Shown in pieces: positions 52,622 to 62,473 of a stretch of DNA of 64,000 nt. Origin of the DNA: Rhodospirillales bacterium (GTDB lineage: Bacteria; Pseudomonadota; Alphaproteobacteria; Micavibrionales; Micavibrionaceae); the NCBI GenBank assembly GCA_020638395.1, contig JACKIP010000004.1, positions 62,001-126,000 of the forward strand, written 5' to 3'. How positions within the stretch are numbered: position 1 is the first letter of the stretch; each line of letters begins with the position of its first letter. The translations under genes were made by a program, and so were the position numbers. Below the pieces are notes generated by a model. That model was not told the DNA's origin. It searched no databases and was given only the letters and a program-made list of their open reading frames with translations.

Positions 52622-55162
52622 CTAACCGTCCAGAACGTCCTTTACCTTTTCCGCCAGTTGTTTCAGGGTAAACGGCTTGGGCAGGAACGAAATATTATCG
52701 CCCAGATGATCTTTCAGGCGGTCTTCGGTATAGCCTGAAATAAAGATAATTTTCAATTTCGGGTTATCCTGCCGCAAGCGCTGCGCAAGGGTTGGCCCGT
52801 CCATATTCGGCATGACAACATCAGAGATCAGCAGATCAATCGGTTTGGCATCTTTGCCGGTCATGATTTTCAACGCGTGCTCGCCGCTTTCTGCCGCCAG
52901 AACTTCATAGCCTTTATTCGATAAAGCGCGGGTGCTGAACGTCCGGACCGCATCTTCATCTTCAACCAGAAGGATACACGCCGTTCCGGTCAGATCCTTG
53001 GGCTGGGTGGACTGGAGGGCCACATCATCCTCAAAAATATCCTCTTCCCGCTCTGGCGCCGCCACGCAGGGGAGATAGATTGTAAACGCCGTCCCGACTC
53101 CGACCTGACTTTCAACATCCAGATACCCGCCGGTCTGGCGAATAATTCCATAAACAGTCGCCAGCCCCAGACCGGTCCCCTGCCCGACATCCTTGGTGGT
53201 AAAGAACGGCTCCAGAACGCGGGACAGGTTTTCTTCCGGAATTCCACACCCGGTGTCCCTGACTTCAATCGCCGTCCATTTTCCGGGCGGCATTTCTTCC
53301 TCCCATAGATCCCGGGATTTTTTATTTTCATACGCAAATGTCCGAATGGTCAGATGTCCCCCGCCGCTGGCTTGCATGGCGTCACGGGCATTCACGGCCA
53401 GATTGATGAGCACCTGCTCCATCTGCCCCTCATCAACCTTGACCAATCCCAGATTTTGCCCATGACTGACGTCAAGATCAATATTCGCACCGATCAGACG
53501 TCGCAGAAGATGAGATAGCTCTGTCAAAATATCGGTAATATCATGCACTTTCGGTTGCAGGGTTTGCTGCCGCGAAAACGCCAGAAGCTGCCGTACCAGA
53601 TTCGCCGCGCGGTTAGAATTTTGCTTGATCTGCATAATATCTGAAAAAGACGGGTCACCCGGCTTGTGCCGCAGCAGTAACAGGTCACAGAACCCGGTCA
53701 TTGCGGTGAGCAGATTGTTAAAGTCATGCGCAATCCCGCCCGCCAACTGGCCGATTGCCTGCATTTTCTGTGACTGGGCGAATTGTTCCTCCAGGACTTT
53801 TTGCTGCGTCACATCCAGGAAGTGCAATACAATGTTCTCACTGTCGCGGAACTTCCGGCCATAGAGCTGCACCACCACCGGCTCCTGATTTTTCACGGAC
53901 AAAGACACATCAATCGGCACACTCATCCGCTCTTCCTGATGCAGTTTTTTGAGCTGTGGAAGCACCACCGCCAGATCATCGGCGCTGAGCAGGTCCTTGA
54001 GGCTTCCCAGACCATCTTTTGCCCCGTCCGAAATTCCAAGCATTTGCCCAAACGCTGTGTTGTAGTTCTCGATCCGGCCCTCCGGACTGACGATGGCAAT
54101 CCCCAGAGGCGCTTCGTTAAAGAAGCGCTGGAATTTGTCTTCCGAGGCTTTTAACGCCAGACGCATACTGCGTTCCGTGGTCAGGTCATTTACCACGGCC
54201 CGTGTCCGGACTCGCCCATCTTCATCGCGCACAACGGTCTGGTTAATGCCGGCGAAGAAGGTTTTCCCCCCCGGCCCTTTCATCGTCACTTCGGCGATTT
54301 GCCGCATTCCCCCGTCTTTTTTGATATCATAGGGAGCCAGATGCGGCGGCAGATTGGAAATATAGGTATGAAGACGCCCTGTTTCCAGCAGAGTCGAAAT
54401 ATCCTCTCCGACCCAACGGGCAAAGGTTGCATTCACAAAAACAAACCGCCCCACTTCATTGACAGAGAAGAACCCAACCGGCGCATTATCGGTAAAGTCG
54501 ATCAGCTTTTCCCGCTCCTCCCGGATGCTGAGGTCTATTTCCCGGCGCTGAGACACGTCATCAATGCGCCAGTGAATATATCCAGGAAAATCCGGAATCA
54601 TTTGCATGGCGATTTCAAACGTTTTTTCCTCGCCATTTAAAATGGTAAAAAGCTCGACGTTATTACTCATGCCGCGAGCGGCCTGATCCATCAGCAGCCC
54701 GAAGTTTTCCATTGCTTCGGTATTCTCTTCAAACAGCCGCGAAACACACCGGATCGATTCACAGGCTTCTTCGCTGCCTGAAGATCGAATCAGATCAGAA
54801 AAATTATTATTGTAGAAGAACGTGTTTCCCTGAATATCTGTAATCAGCCGGGCACTGTGACTACCCTCGAACATTCTTTGCAGGAGGAGCGCCAGTTTTT
54901 GTTCCCGCTTGCGCCAGTAAAATGCCCGGTACAGCACATAGGTCAGGACGAAAAAGCCGGACACCATGCCCCCCGCCAGAAAAATCAGGTTGGCATCTAC
55001 ATTCAAAGACAACAACGTAAACAGAAAAATACCAACATACAGCGCGAACAGCCCGACAAGAAAAAAGCTTTCATAGGGATTCGGTTTGTTCAGATCTTTG
55101 AACAATCTGGCTTTAACATCGTGTTTTTCAATGAATTTGGTATGGTCGACAGGGTGAGTCAT
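52622..55162 (-). CDS. cckA: Hybrid histidine kinase CckA
   Basis: Central cell-cycle kinase of alphaproteobacteria; with ChpT it controls CtrA and DivK-linked signals. The 846-aa protein has two membrane helices (about 33-82), three PAS-like regions (about 95-205, 222-330 and 343-455), HisKA with His479 in AGGIAHDFNNLLTAM, an ATPase domain (GMTGCGIPEEN-like, here DTGCGIPEENLSRVLEPFFT), and a C-terminal receiver with Asp781 in LISDVVMPNMDG. The order matches CckA. Directly downstream of flhB by about 46 bp, linking flagellar and cell-cycle genes as in related species. Confidence 0.92.
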   Translation of the reverse strand: MTHPVDHTKFIEKHDVKARLFKDLNKPNPYESFFLVGLFALYVGIFLFTLLSLNVDANLIFLAGGMVSGFFVLTYVLYRAFYWRKREQKLALLLQRMFEGSHSARLITDIQGNTFFYNNNFSDLIRSSGSEEACESIRCVSRLFEENTEAMENFGLLMDQAARGMSNNVELFTILNGEEKTFEIAMQMIPDFPGYIHWRIDDVSQRREIDLSIREEREKLIDFTDNAPVGFFSVNEVGRFVFVNATFARWVGEDISTLLETGRLHTYISNLPPHLAPYDIKKDGGMRQIAEVTMKGPGGKTFFAGINQTVVRDEDGRVRTRAVVNDLTTERSMRLALKASEDKFQRFFNEAPLGIAIVSPEGRIENYNTAFGQMLGISDGAKDGLGSLKDLLSADDLAVVLPQLKKLHQEERMSVPIDVSLSVKNQEPVVVQLYGRKFRDSENIVLHFLDVTQQKVLEEQFAQSQKMQAIGQLAGGIAHDFNNLLTAMTGFCDLLLLRHKPGDPSFSDIMQIKQNSNRAANLVRQLLAFSRQQTLQPKVHDITDILTELSHLLRRLIGANIDLDVSHGQNLGLVKVDEGQMEQVLINLAVNARDAMQASGGGHLTIRTFAYENKKSRDLWEEEMPPGKWTAIEVRDTGCGIPEENLSRVLEPFFTTKDVGQGTGLGLATVYGIIRQTGGYLDVESQVGVGTAFTIYLPCVAAPEREEDIFEDDVALQSTQPKDLTGTACILLVEDEDAVRTFSTRALSNKGYEVLAAESGEHALKIMTGKDAKPIDLLISDVVMPNMDGPTLAQRLRQDNPKLKIIFISGYTEDRLKDHLGDNISFLPKPFTLKQLAEKVKDVLDG

Positions 55163-55208
55163 GGTTTTAGTATCTTGCCAGAAAAAGCGGGGAAACGGTA
55201 CAGGTGAT

Positions 55209-56276
55209 TCACAAGCGGCCTTTTTGCCGGAATACGAAAGAAATCACCTTGGCCACCGCCTGATACTGTTCTGCCGGGATAGTCTGGTCAACCTCAACCA
55301 GATCATACAAACTCCGCGCCAGCGGCTTATCTTCGTAAATGATAATATTATGCTCTTTTGCGACCTCACGGATGCGGAGGGCGACATTATCCTGCCCTTT
55401 TGCCAGACACAGGGGCGCGTCCATCGTCTCCGGATCATATTTCAACGCAATCGCATAGTGAGTCGGGTTCGTGATAATCACATCCGCCTGCGGCACCGCC
55501 TGCATCATTCTTTGCCGGGCTTTTTCCCCGCGCAACTGCCGTAATCTAGCGCGCACATGCGGATCCCCTTCGGCCTGCCGGTACTCGTCCTTGACTTCCT
55601 GCTTGCTCATACGCATTTTCTGGTAATGCTGCTGCCGCTGGAACACCAGATCAATCACAGCCACCACCAGCAGCACCATCAAAACCCCCGCCATCATACG
55701 CAGGACCAGCAATTCCAGTTCATGAAGGAATAGCGGCACGGGCAGCCCCACCAGATGCTCCACACCGCCGAAGAACGGATAGAGCAAAAAGAATCCGACG
55801 GCCCCCACCAGCGCCAGCTTGAAAATCCCTTTTACAAATTCCATGAATGACCGTTTGGAAAAGATACGACCAAATCCTTTGACCGGAGAAATTTTATCAA
55901 TATTCGGGCTCAGAGATTCCGGCGCAAATAGAGGGCCAACCTGCGCAAACGGCCCGATAAACGCTGCAAACATTAAAAACAGAAACGGCAGAGCCAGAAT
56001 GCTGAGAACTTTTAAAACCGAGCCACCCAGCAAACTCTCCAGCCCCCCCGGCAGCTCCGGCATCCGGTGCGCCTGCGCGATGAATTCCCGCATATAAGCC
56101 GATAAATCCCCCATAATTCCGGGAGCCATCCCCACAATCAGCAGTGTTGCCGCCAGCAACATGATCCAGTTATTCACCTCGCGGCTCAGCGCAACCTGCC
56201 CCTTTTTGCGCGCCTCATCCAGCTTTTTCTGGGTGGGTTCTTCGGTCTTCTGGGTGTCGTCCTGCTCGTCACTCAT
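55209..56276 (-). CDS. flhB: Flagellar export protein FlhB
   Basis: Switches the flagellar type III export gate from rod/hook to filament substrates. The 355-aa protein has a charged N-terminus (DDTQKTEEPTQKKLDEARKK), four membrane helices between about 30 and 215, and a cytosolic domain with the self-cleavage site NPTHYAIALKYDPE (Asn-Pro-Thr-His). It ends in PAEQYQAVAKVISFVFRQKG. cckA follows on the same strand. Confidence 0.95.
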   Translation of the reverse strand: MSDEQDDTQKTEEPTQKKLDEARKKGQVALSREVNNWIMLLAATLLIVGMAPGIMGDLSAYMREFIAQAHRMPELPGGLESLLGGSVLKVLSILALPFLFLMFAAFIGPFAQVGPLFAPESLSPNIDKISPVKGFGRIFSKRSFMEFVKGIFKLALVGAVGFFLLYPFFGGVEHLVGLPVPLFLHELELLVLRMMAGVLMVLLVVAVIDLVFQRQQHYQKMRMSKQEVKDEYRQAEGDPHVRARLRQLRGEKARQRMMQAVPQADVIITNPTHYAIALKYDPETMDAPLCLAKGQDNVALRIREVAKEHNIIIYEDKPLARSLYDLVEVDQTIPAEQYQAVAKVISFVFRQKGRL

Positions 56277-56288
56277 GACTTTAGTTTA

Positions 56289-56870
56289 TCAGATTTTGCA
56301 GGCGTTGCGGATAAAACATCCCTCGACATGATCGTTCACCATCCCCATCGCCTGCAGAAACGCATAGGCCGTCGTTGGCCCGACGAAAGAAAATCCGCGT
56401 TTTTTTAAATCTTTGGAGAGTGCGATTGATTCGGGAGAGGTTGCCCGGAGAGACGGGGACACATCGCCTGCGGCATACGGCTTTAAATACGCATAGAAAG
56501 ATCCATATTCTTTAATTAAATCAACCATTTTTTGTGCGTTGTTAATAACAGATCTTATCTTTTGTCCATGCCGGACAATCCCGTCATTTTGCAGCAGGCG
56601 CGCCACGTCGGAGTCGTCATATGCGGCAATTTTTCGAAAATCAAACCCGTCGAAGGCGGCCCGAAAATTTTCCCGTTTGCGCAGAATTGTAATCCAGCTT
56701 AATCCTGCCTGAAATCCTTCAAGACACAGCTTTTCAAACAAGCGGATATCATCGGTTTGCAGCCGCCCCCATTCCGAATCGTGATATGCCACATAAAGAG
56801 GATCATCCCCGCACCACCAGCAGCGCGGCTGTCCATCCCGCCCCAGAATCAGGCGCTCACACTCCATCAC
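56289..56870 (-). CDS. tag: DNA-3-methyladenine glycosylase I
   Basis: Removes 3-methyladenine from alkylated DNA. The 193-aa protein carries CWWCGDDPLYVAYHDSEWGR, FEKLCLEGFQAGLSWITILR, the base-pocket Tyr/Trp region and GFSFVGPTTAYAFLQAMGMV, then NDHVEGCFIRNACK; the Cys and His at these places match the zinc site of Tag enzymes. Start at 56870 overlaps the upstream AsmA-like gene by 14 bases. Confidence 0.94.
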   Translation of the reverse strand: MMECERLILGRDGQPRCWWCGDDPLYVAYHDSEWGRLQTDDIRLFEKLCLEGFQAGLSWITILRKRENFRAAFDGFDFRKIAAYDDSDVARLLQNDGIVRHGQKIRSVINNAQKMVDLIKEYGSFYAYLKPYAAGDVSPSLRATSPESIALSKDLKKRGFSFVGPTTAYAFLQAMGMVNDHVEGCFIRNACKI

Positions 56871-57903
56871 CAGCGCCCTCTTTCACCTCTGCGGCAGGTG
56901 CAACAGGAATAGCAGGAACGGCGGGAATAATGGCAGGCGATAATTCTTCCGGCATGGGAGACTCCCGGCATGACAGCAGTTGAGGCTGCTCAATATCCGG
57001 CATCATCTGAATCTGCAAATAATCCATATCGGACAACCGGCAGGAAATCCGCAGAATTTCAGAGAAATCCGGATCAGAAATATTTTTCAGGAATACGGCG
57101 TTAACCGGCTCTTCCGCAGAGTCCGCCGCTTCTTTTACGACGACCGTCCCCATGGGAAGAATCCGCAGGACCGGCTGATGTTCTTTGCTTAGCACAAATT
57201 CCTGTGCGGCTCCCTCCCCGCCAAACGTTCCCTGATAGGCATGATCCCCGACCATGACCTCCCATGTCCGGGCAAAAGGATGTTGCCTGCCATCCCCTTT
57301 GGCAGAAACCGTCTCTTCCTGCATAGCATCGCTGCGCCCGGACAGGGTTACAGTTTCATCCAGCCCCCCCTGCCACTGCACATCCCGTGGCACTCTGTAT
57401 CCGGCTCCGGATCGCTCCAAAGGAATATCAACATGATACGTAACCTTGTTATACTGCCCGTCCAGAGAGAGGGTCGCCCGCCCCGCCTCAGGGATCAATT
57501 TCGCCGCATCCAGAGTATATCCGTCATATCCCAGCAAGGTCACGCCCTCGACATGAAACCTCTCTATGATCGGATTTCCCCAGAAAACGCTCCAAAATGG
57601 AAGCGAGAATTGCAGCTTCCGCACCAGAAAGCTGTCCCCGCCGAATGCACCGGACTCCAGTTGTTTGGTAAAGAGCACATACTCCCCATCAAACATCAGA
57701 TCCGGGAACAGGCGGGCATCGTGTAACGTGCCAATCTGGACCTGCGCACCGGAAATGGCGGACGCCATCTCTTCCACCCTTTTTTTCCAGCTTTCGGAAT
57801 TTCCTCCAAAGGCTGACAGGATCACCAGTCCCAGCGCAAACAACGCCGCAAACACCAACAGCGTATATATCAGGATTTTGAATAGAATTTTGAAAATTTT
57901 CAT
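56857..57903 (-). CDS. AsmA-like membrane-anchored protein
   Basis: A 348-aa protein with an N-terminal membrane helix (ILIYTLLVFAALFALGLVIL) followed by a periplasmic beta-rich region (AQVQIGTLHDARLFPDLMFD; IIERFHVEGVTLLGYDGYTL) with the feel of an AsmA-type N-terminal module, and a Pro/Ala-rich tail. No named family certain. It overlaps the rluC-type gene end by four bases and the tag start by 14, so it belongs to the same operon. Confidence 0.6.
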   Translation of the reverse strand: MKIFKILFKILIYTLLVFAALFALGLVILSAFGGNSESWKKRVEEMASAISGAQVQIGTLHDARLFPDLMFDGEYVLFTKQLESGAFGGDSFLVRKLQFSLPFWSVFWGNPIIERFHVEGVTLLGYDGYTLDAAKLIPEAGRATLSLDGQYNKVTYHVDIPLERSGAGYRVPRDVQWQGGLDETVTLSGRSDAMQEETVSAKGDGRQHPFARTWEVMVGDHAYQGTFGGEGAAQEFVLSKEHQPVLRILPMGTVVVKEAADSAEEPVNAVFLKNISDPDFSEILRISCRLSDMDYLQIQMMPDIEQPQLLSCRESPMPEELSPAIIPAVPAIPVAPAAEVKEGAGDGV

Positions 57904-58877
57904 GACTTACCTTTGAATTCAACAGAGATATTTTTGTCTTGAAATCCAAACTCTTGCCACCCCTTTTTAATGTCATGTGGCAACGGGGCGTGCAGCTCTA
58001 TTTTTTTCTTTGTCAGCGGATGCGAAAAGCTGAGAAATGCGGCATGCAGGTGAACCCGCGGTGCAAGGTTTTGCGCGAGAAACGGCTCTGGATCATAGCC
58101 GTATTTTTTATCTCCAATCAGGGGACATTTCAGAATATGCGCCGCATGTGCCCGAATCTGGTGCGTGCGTCCGGTACGGGGGCGAAATACGATAAAAGCG
58201 ACCTTTTTCCCGGCCGTATCCACCACCTGATAATCGGTGATTGCATATTGCCCCTCTTCATCGACGACGACTTTTTCTTTATCTTTCCCGGTCGATTTCA
58301 TCAGAGGCGCATTGACGGTCCCCTCGTAAATTTCCGGAGCGGGACTCACCAATGCCCAGTACTGTTTTTCAATATCTTTACCTTTGAACATAAACCCCAG
58401 CTCCCGCACGGCTGCGGCAGAGCGCGCCAAAAGCAACACGCCGCTGGTTTCGCGGTCCAGCCGGTGCACAAGGCGCGGCACGATTCCTTTTTTATTTTTC
58501 AGCCCCTCCAGCAGACCGTCAATATGCCGCCGGATATTGGTCCCGCCCTGCGTGGCGATGTCGCCCGGCTTGTTCAGAGCAATCAGATCTCCATCATCGT
58601 AAATCACCAGCGACTTGATAAACGCCCGGTCTTTATCGGTCAGAATGTATTTATCCGTCACCGGATCGGGAATTGTGACTGGCGGAATGCGGACATCCTG
58701 CCCGACCGCCAGCTTTTGATCGGCCTTGGCGCGCTTTCCATCAACCCGCACCTGCCCGGTCCGGATAATTTTAAAAATCAGGGATTGCGGCACTGCGCCC
58801 AGCTCCCGCTTTAACCAGCGATCCAGCCTCTGCCCTTCATTGGCTTCACTGACCTGAATGTGACGCGCTTCACTCAT
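57900..58877 (-). CDS. RluA-family 23S rRNA pseudouridine synthase (RluC-like)
   Basis: Converts specific uridines in 23S rRNA to pseudouridine. The 325-aa protein from the ATG at 58877 has an N-terminal S4 domain (RLDRWLKRELGAVPQSLIFK) and the catalytic Asp in PRLVHRLDRETSGVLLLARS, then RTGRTHQIRAHAAHIL. It is most like RluC, but RluD is not excluded. The ATG overlaps the crcB stop (ATGA). The longer frame upstream runs through crcB and is not real. Confidence 0.9.
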   Translation of the reverse strand: MSEARHIQVSEANEGQRLDRWLKRELGAVPQSLIFKIIRTGQVRVDGKRAKADQKLAVGQDVRIPPVTIPDPVTDKYILTDKDRAFIKSLVIYDDGDLIALNKPGDIATQGGTNIRRHIDGLLEGLKNKKGIVPRLVHRLDRETSGVLLLARSAAAVRELGFMFKGKDIEKQYWALVSPAPEIYEGTVNAPLMKSTGKDKEKVVVDEEGQYAITDYQVVDTAGKKVAFIVFRPRTGRTHQIRAHAAHILKCPLIGDKKYGYDPEPFLAQNLAPRVHLHAAFLSFSHPLTKKKIELHAPLPHDIKKGWQEFGFQDKNISVEFKGKS

Positions 58878-59254
58878 ACCATAAACTTTCCAATTAAAAA
58901 TGAGGCGCCGACAAAGGCGCAGAGAGACAAAATGACGGAGGCCGCCACGTATAAAAGAAACATCATATATTCCCCGCGCATGTAAATCGTCATCGCATCC
59001 AGAGAAAAGGTCGAAAAGGTGGTAAAGGCCCCCAGAAATCCCACCGTCAGGAACAGGCGGATTTCCTGCGACGGATTCCCATAGCGGGCAAACACGGACA
59101 CCAGCAGCCCCATCAGAAAACAGCCCAGAACATTGGCGCACAACGTTCCGAACGGAAATGACTGTTTTAAAAACGATCCCACACCGACATTGACCCCGTG
59201 ACGGCACAATGCCCCCAAAGCGCCCCCCGCCGCGATTGCCAAAAGAGAATACAT
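58874..59254 (-). CDS. crcB: Fluoride ion channel CrcB/Fluc
   Basis: A 126-aa four-helix protein that exports fluoride as a dual-topology dimer. GGALGALCRHGVNVG, ANVLGCFLMGLLVSVF and TVGFLGAFTTFSTFSLDA, the last with the conserved Phe-Ser-Thr-Phe, define the family. No fluoride riboswitch is seen in the leader. It is joined to the rluC-type gene by an ATGA overlap. Confidence 0.94.
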   Translation of the reverse strand: MYSLLAIAAGGALGALCRHGVNVGVGSFLKQSFPFGTLCANVLGCFLMGLLVSVFARYGNPSQEIRLFLTVGFLGAFTTFSTFSLDAMTIYMRGEYMMFLLYVAASVILSLCAFVGASFLIGKFMV

Positions 59255-59324
59255 CGCTCTATATAAACGATTCAGAGCGATGATTGCAAAGGGAGTTTTG
59301 TCTTACCGTTTAGCGCCTCTCAAT

Positions 59325-59390
59325 TCCGTCATTACACGGCATCGTCCGTGTAATCCATATGTCGAAAATTTAAGTTTTGAGGGGCAATAA
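59325..59390. repeat. Short palindromic repeat with ACACGG/CCGTGT hairpin
   Basis: GCCTCTCAATTCCGTCATTA and CACGGCATCGTCCGTGTAAT form a hairpin, with TTTGAGGGGC closing the outer stem. The reverse complement resembles 13857-13910, and the core hairpin is like that in copy 2 near 28925. It fills the crcB leader gap. Confidence 0.6.
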
Positions 59391-59393
59391 GGC

Positions 59394-59978
59394 CTACTGA
59401 CCAGCCGGTGCCGGGGCCTCTGCTTGTTGTGCAGGAGGAACGCAACGAACCGCGTATTCTTCCTCACCTTTTTTAACAGAGATATATTTTGGCTTATCCT
59501 TTCCATAAATGTGGCACTCCGCCAAATCGCCAAACGTCTGATTGGTCTTATCTGTCATAGATCTTTGATTCGGCAGAGCCGCCAACCGGGCCTGCTCCCG
59601 ATCGGATCCGGCTTGCATCGCCGTGAGTGCGTCATTCTGAAGCAACACCCCGGTCCCGGCAAAACAGGCAAAGCTCACCGTTAGTGCCGTAACCACCTTC
59701 TTTACAGAATCCTTGCCGGAAGAAGAAAAAATACCTGCAAATCCGAGCCCGATAGACAGAACCCCACTCCCAGCCGCAATAATAGGGTTGGAAGCCATTT
59801 GAGCGGCTGCCACCGATGCTGATACACAAGAGGCCGAAGCAGTGGCGGCCTGCAATTTATACTCATCCACAAAATCAGCAACCCGCTCCCAAACGGCACT
59901 GAGTTTCTCACCCAGCCCGCCAGCTTCTCTTGCCTCATGAGGCGCATTTTCTGCTTCTGTGTTAGCTCTTGCTGACAT
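59394..59978 (-). CDS. Hypothetical protein with central hydrophobic region
   Basis: A 194-aa protein with an acidic Ala-rich N-terminus, one or two hydrophobic stretches (SNPIIAAGSGVLSIGLGFAG and VVTALTVSFACFAGTGVLLQ) and a C-terminal part ending QQAEAPAPAGQ, with two further Cys. No family recognised. It may be a small inner-membrane protein. The gene stands between repeat blocks on both sides. Confidence 0.5.
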   Translation of the reverse strand: MSARANTEAENAPHEAREAGGLGEKLSAVWERVADFVDEYKLQAATASASCVSASVAAAQMASNPIIAAGSGVLSIGLGFAGIFSSSGKDSVKKVVTALTVSFACFAGTGVLLQNDALTAMQAGSDREQARLAALPNQRSMTDKTNQTFGDLAECHIYGKDKPKYISVKKGEEEYAVRCVPPAQQAEAPAPAGQ

Positions 59979-60050
59979 TATGGCATTCCTCTATTTGTTA
60001 CGTGATAAATATAGGCGGCATCATAGACCGCATCCAAAAATATGTCAATA

Positions 60051-60212
60051 TATAGTAATTCCGTCTAAAAATAAGACATTCGTCATTCCCCGGATTTTCG
60101 CAGAAAATCCTAGTGAATCCATAAATACCAATGGATTGCCTTAGAATTTTCTGCGAAAATTCAGGCAATGACGGTGTTATAAAATGTCTTAAAATTAAGC
60201 CAAAGCACTATA
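60051..60212. repeat. MITE-like repeat, copy 4 (TATAGT...ACTATA)
   Basis: A 162-bp element, TATAGTAATTCCGTCTAAAA at the left, AAGCACTATA at the right. Its reverse complement aligns over the full length with 672-844. Both CGTCATT/AATGACG hairpin modules are present. Confidence 0.75.
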
Positions 60213-60440
60213 TTTTAGGACATTTCTCGGTGACGCCTCCCACACGCCTTTGTTTGTGATTTTTCACCACGGAGGCACGGAGGGCGCAGATGTTTTTGTA
60301 AAAACCGAAAGAACTTTGTTTTACTTTGTCTTACTTTGCGGTTCAAAATTTATTGTTTCATCGTTCACGCGATGGACGCGAAGGCGGCGCAATGGGCGCA
60401 AGGTATTCTCTGTGTACTCTGTAGTTAAAAATTAACAGGA
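60213..60440. repeat. Second composite repeat next to copy 4
   Basis: TTTTAGGACATTTCTCGG (an inner edge as in copies 2 and 3), CACGGAGGGCGCAGATG, AACTTTGTTTTACTTTGTCT, TTGCGGTTCAAAATTTATTG and CGTTCACGCGATGGACGCG. These blocks recur, inverted, at 845-1000 and 13640-13720. No gene is visible; the upstream region of the RNase J gene lies behind it. Confidence 0.65.
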
Positions 60441-60526
60441 ATCACACACACAGAGCCAGGTCATGACGGGAACATTTTAAAAACTCTGCCTTGCCGCGGG
60501 CGCGAAATCTCTATAAAAGAGAGGGC

Positions 60527-62191
60527 ATGGTTCATATCTCCCCCGATCACTTGCATTTTATTCCTCTTGGCGGCTCCGAGCAGTTCGGAGTCAACCTGAA
60601 TGTCTACGCATTTGGCGGAAAATATCTGGCGGTGGATTGCGGTCTTGGTTTTGCGGATGAGCGCTTTCCGGGCATTGACCTGATCCTGCCCGACCCGGAA
60701 TTTCTGGAAGACCGGCGCAAAGATCTGTCCGGCATGATTATCACCCATGCACACGAAGATCATATCGGCGCGGTGGCGTATCTGTGGCCTCGTTTGAAAT
60801 GTCCGATTTACTGTTCTCAATTTACCGCTGCGGTCCTGAAAAACAAATTCGCCGAACATGGTATTAAAAAAGCGCCAATCCATATTATCAAACCGCATCA
60901 GACTCTTCTTCTGGCCCCGTTTGAAATCCGGTTCGTGCCGGTGACACACTCCATTCCGGAAATGATGTGTCTGTTTATCTCCTGTGCGGCCGGAACCGTT
61001 GTCCATAGCGGAGACTGGAACCTTGACCCGACCCCCGTTATCGGGACCGCCACCGACCCAAAAGTCTTTCAGGAGGCTGGTAAAAAAGGCATATTGGCGT
61101 ATATCGGAGACTCCACCAATGCTCAGTTTGACGGACGCACCGAGTCCGAGGTCAAGGTAGAGCAGGATCTGGGCACTCTGTTCTCACAGCAAAAAGGCCG
61201 CATCCTTGTGACTATCTTTGCGTCAAACGTCAGCCGTATCCAGACTGTATTACGCGCCGCCGCCGCCAGTGGCCGGCAGGTTGCCATTGCCGGGCGCTCT
61301 CTGCACCGGATGACGGCCGCGGCCAAAGAGTGCGGTTATCTGAAAAACGCACCGGACTTTATTTCCGAAGATGATCTGGCCTTTGTTCCGGCAGAAAAGA
61401 CGGTTCTGCTGGTGACAGGCTCTCAGGGAGAGGCCCGTGCGGCCCTTGCCCGTATTGCGCGGGGGCAGCATAACTTTAAGATCACAAAGGGCGATACGGT
61501 TATTTTCTCGGCCCGGACCATCCCCGGCAATGATGCGGCAATCAATAATGTGAAAAATAATCTGGTCGCCGCCGGCGTGAAAGTCATTGATCCGGAAAGC
61601 ACCGACTATACCATCCACGTTTCCGGACACCCGAAGCGCGGCGAAATCACGGATATGCTGCAATGGCTGAAACCGGAAATCGTTGTTCCCGTCCACGGAG
61701 AGCGGGTTATGCTGGAGGCGCATGCCCGACTGGCAGAAACACTACAGGTTCCGCATGTTTTTGTCCCGACCAATGGCGCGGTTGTTCGTCTGTCAAAAAC
61801 CGCGCCCGGCATTGTCGATCACGTCGAAACCGGACTTCTGGTTGTCGAGCCGCGCCGGATTATGATGACCAATCATCAGGCCTTGTCCGAGCGCCGCAAG
61901 CTGCAACAGACCGGAACAGCACATGTTTCTCTGGTCATTGATTATGACGGGCACCTGCTCTCTGCCCCGCAGATCACAACCTTTGGACTGTTTGATCCCG
62001 AAGATACGGAAGAGCAGGATTTTGGCAATAGCATCACAGAGGAAACGGTTGATTTTATCGAAGGTTTAAAACCTGCGGACCGCCGGGATGACACCATTCT
62101 GGCAGAAAAGGTCCGCATTGCGCTGCGCAACTACATCAATCACTATCTGGGGCTGAAACCGGTCACCAGCGTTCACATTACACGGTTATAA
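60527..62191 (+). CDS. rnj: Ribonuclease J
   Basis: Metallo-beta-lactamase/beta-CASP nuclease with 5' exonuclease and endonuclease activity, used in rRNA and mRNA processing. The 554-aa protein from 60527 has the metal site IITHAHEDHIGAVAY (His74, His76, Asp78, His79), VHSGDWNLDPTP with another ligand, and a beta-CASP region (RIQTVLRAAAASGRQVAIAG; ARTIPGNDAAINNVKNNL). An AAGAGAGGGC is close ahead of the ATG; the TTG at 60491 is an unlikely start. DUF1467 follows by three bases. Confidence 0.94.
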   Translation: MVHISPDHLHFIPLGGSEQFGVNLNVYAFGGKYLAVDCGLGFADERFPGIDLILPDPEFLEDRRKDLSGMIITHAHEDHIGAVAYLWPRLKCPIYCSQFTAAVLKNKFAEHGIKKAPIHIIKPHQTLLLAPFEIRFVPVTHSIPEMMCLFISCAAGTVVHSGDWNLDPTPVIGTATDPKVFQEAGKKGILAYIGDSTNAQFDGRTESEVKVEQDLGTLFSQQKGRILVTIFASNVSRIQTVLRAAAASGRQVAIAGRSLHRMTAAAKECGYLKNAPDFISEDDLAFVPAEKTVLLVTGSQGEARAALARIARGQHNFKITKGDTVIFSARTIPGNDAAINNVKNNLVAAGVKVIDPESTDYTIHVSGHPKRGEITDMLQWLKPEIVVPVHGERVMLEAHARLAETLQVPHVFVPTNGAVVRLSKTAPGIVDHVETGLLVVEPRRIMMTNHQALSERRKLQQTGTAHVSLVIDYDGHLLSAPQITTFGLFDPEDTEEQDFGNSITEETVDFIEGLKPADRRDDTILAEKVRIALRNYINHYLGLKPVTSVHITRL

Positions 62192-62194
62192 CCT

Positions 62195-62473
62195 ATGGGA
62201 TTTGTCTCCGGGCTTGTTGCTTATATCTGTATCTGGTGGGTCATTTTTTTCTGCACCCTGCCGATTGGCGTGCAGCCGCATCAGGAACAGGAGCACGGCA
62301 CCGCCGGCAGCGCGCCGCAAAACCCGCGCCTCAAATTCAAAATATTGCTGACAACCGGACTCTCTGCCGGGCTCTGGCTGATTGTCTATCTTCTGATAGC
62401 GAATGACGTGATTGACTTTTATCAGATCGCTGATCAGATGTACCAAGACGACCGGACCACTCCGACGTCGTAG
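62195..62473 (+). CDS. DUF1467 family membrane protein
   Basis: A 92-aa protein of the alphaproteobacterial DUF1467 family, with two helices (GLVAYICIWWVIFFCTLPIG and LLTTGLSAGLWLIVYLLIAN) and a central polar loop containing GVQPHQEQEHGTAGSAP, the family signature. Function unknown. It follows the RNase J gene by three bases and is probably translated from the same message. Confidence 0.88.
   Translation: MGFVSGLVAYICIWWVIFFCTLPIGVQPHQEQEHGTAGSAPQNPRLKFKILLTTGLSAGLWLIVYLLIANDVIDFYQIADQMYQDDRTTPTS

Noticed and set aside
58878..59207. N-terminal extension of the RluC-type frame
   Set aside because: Overlaps crcB in another frame; the ATGA overlap at 58877 gives a normal start.
59255..59324. 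Fluoride riboswitch before crcB
   Set aside because: The leader is short and lacks the conserved pseudoknot pattern.
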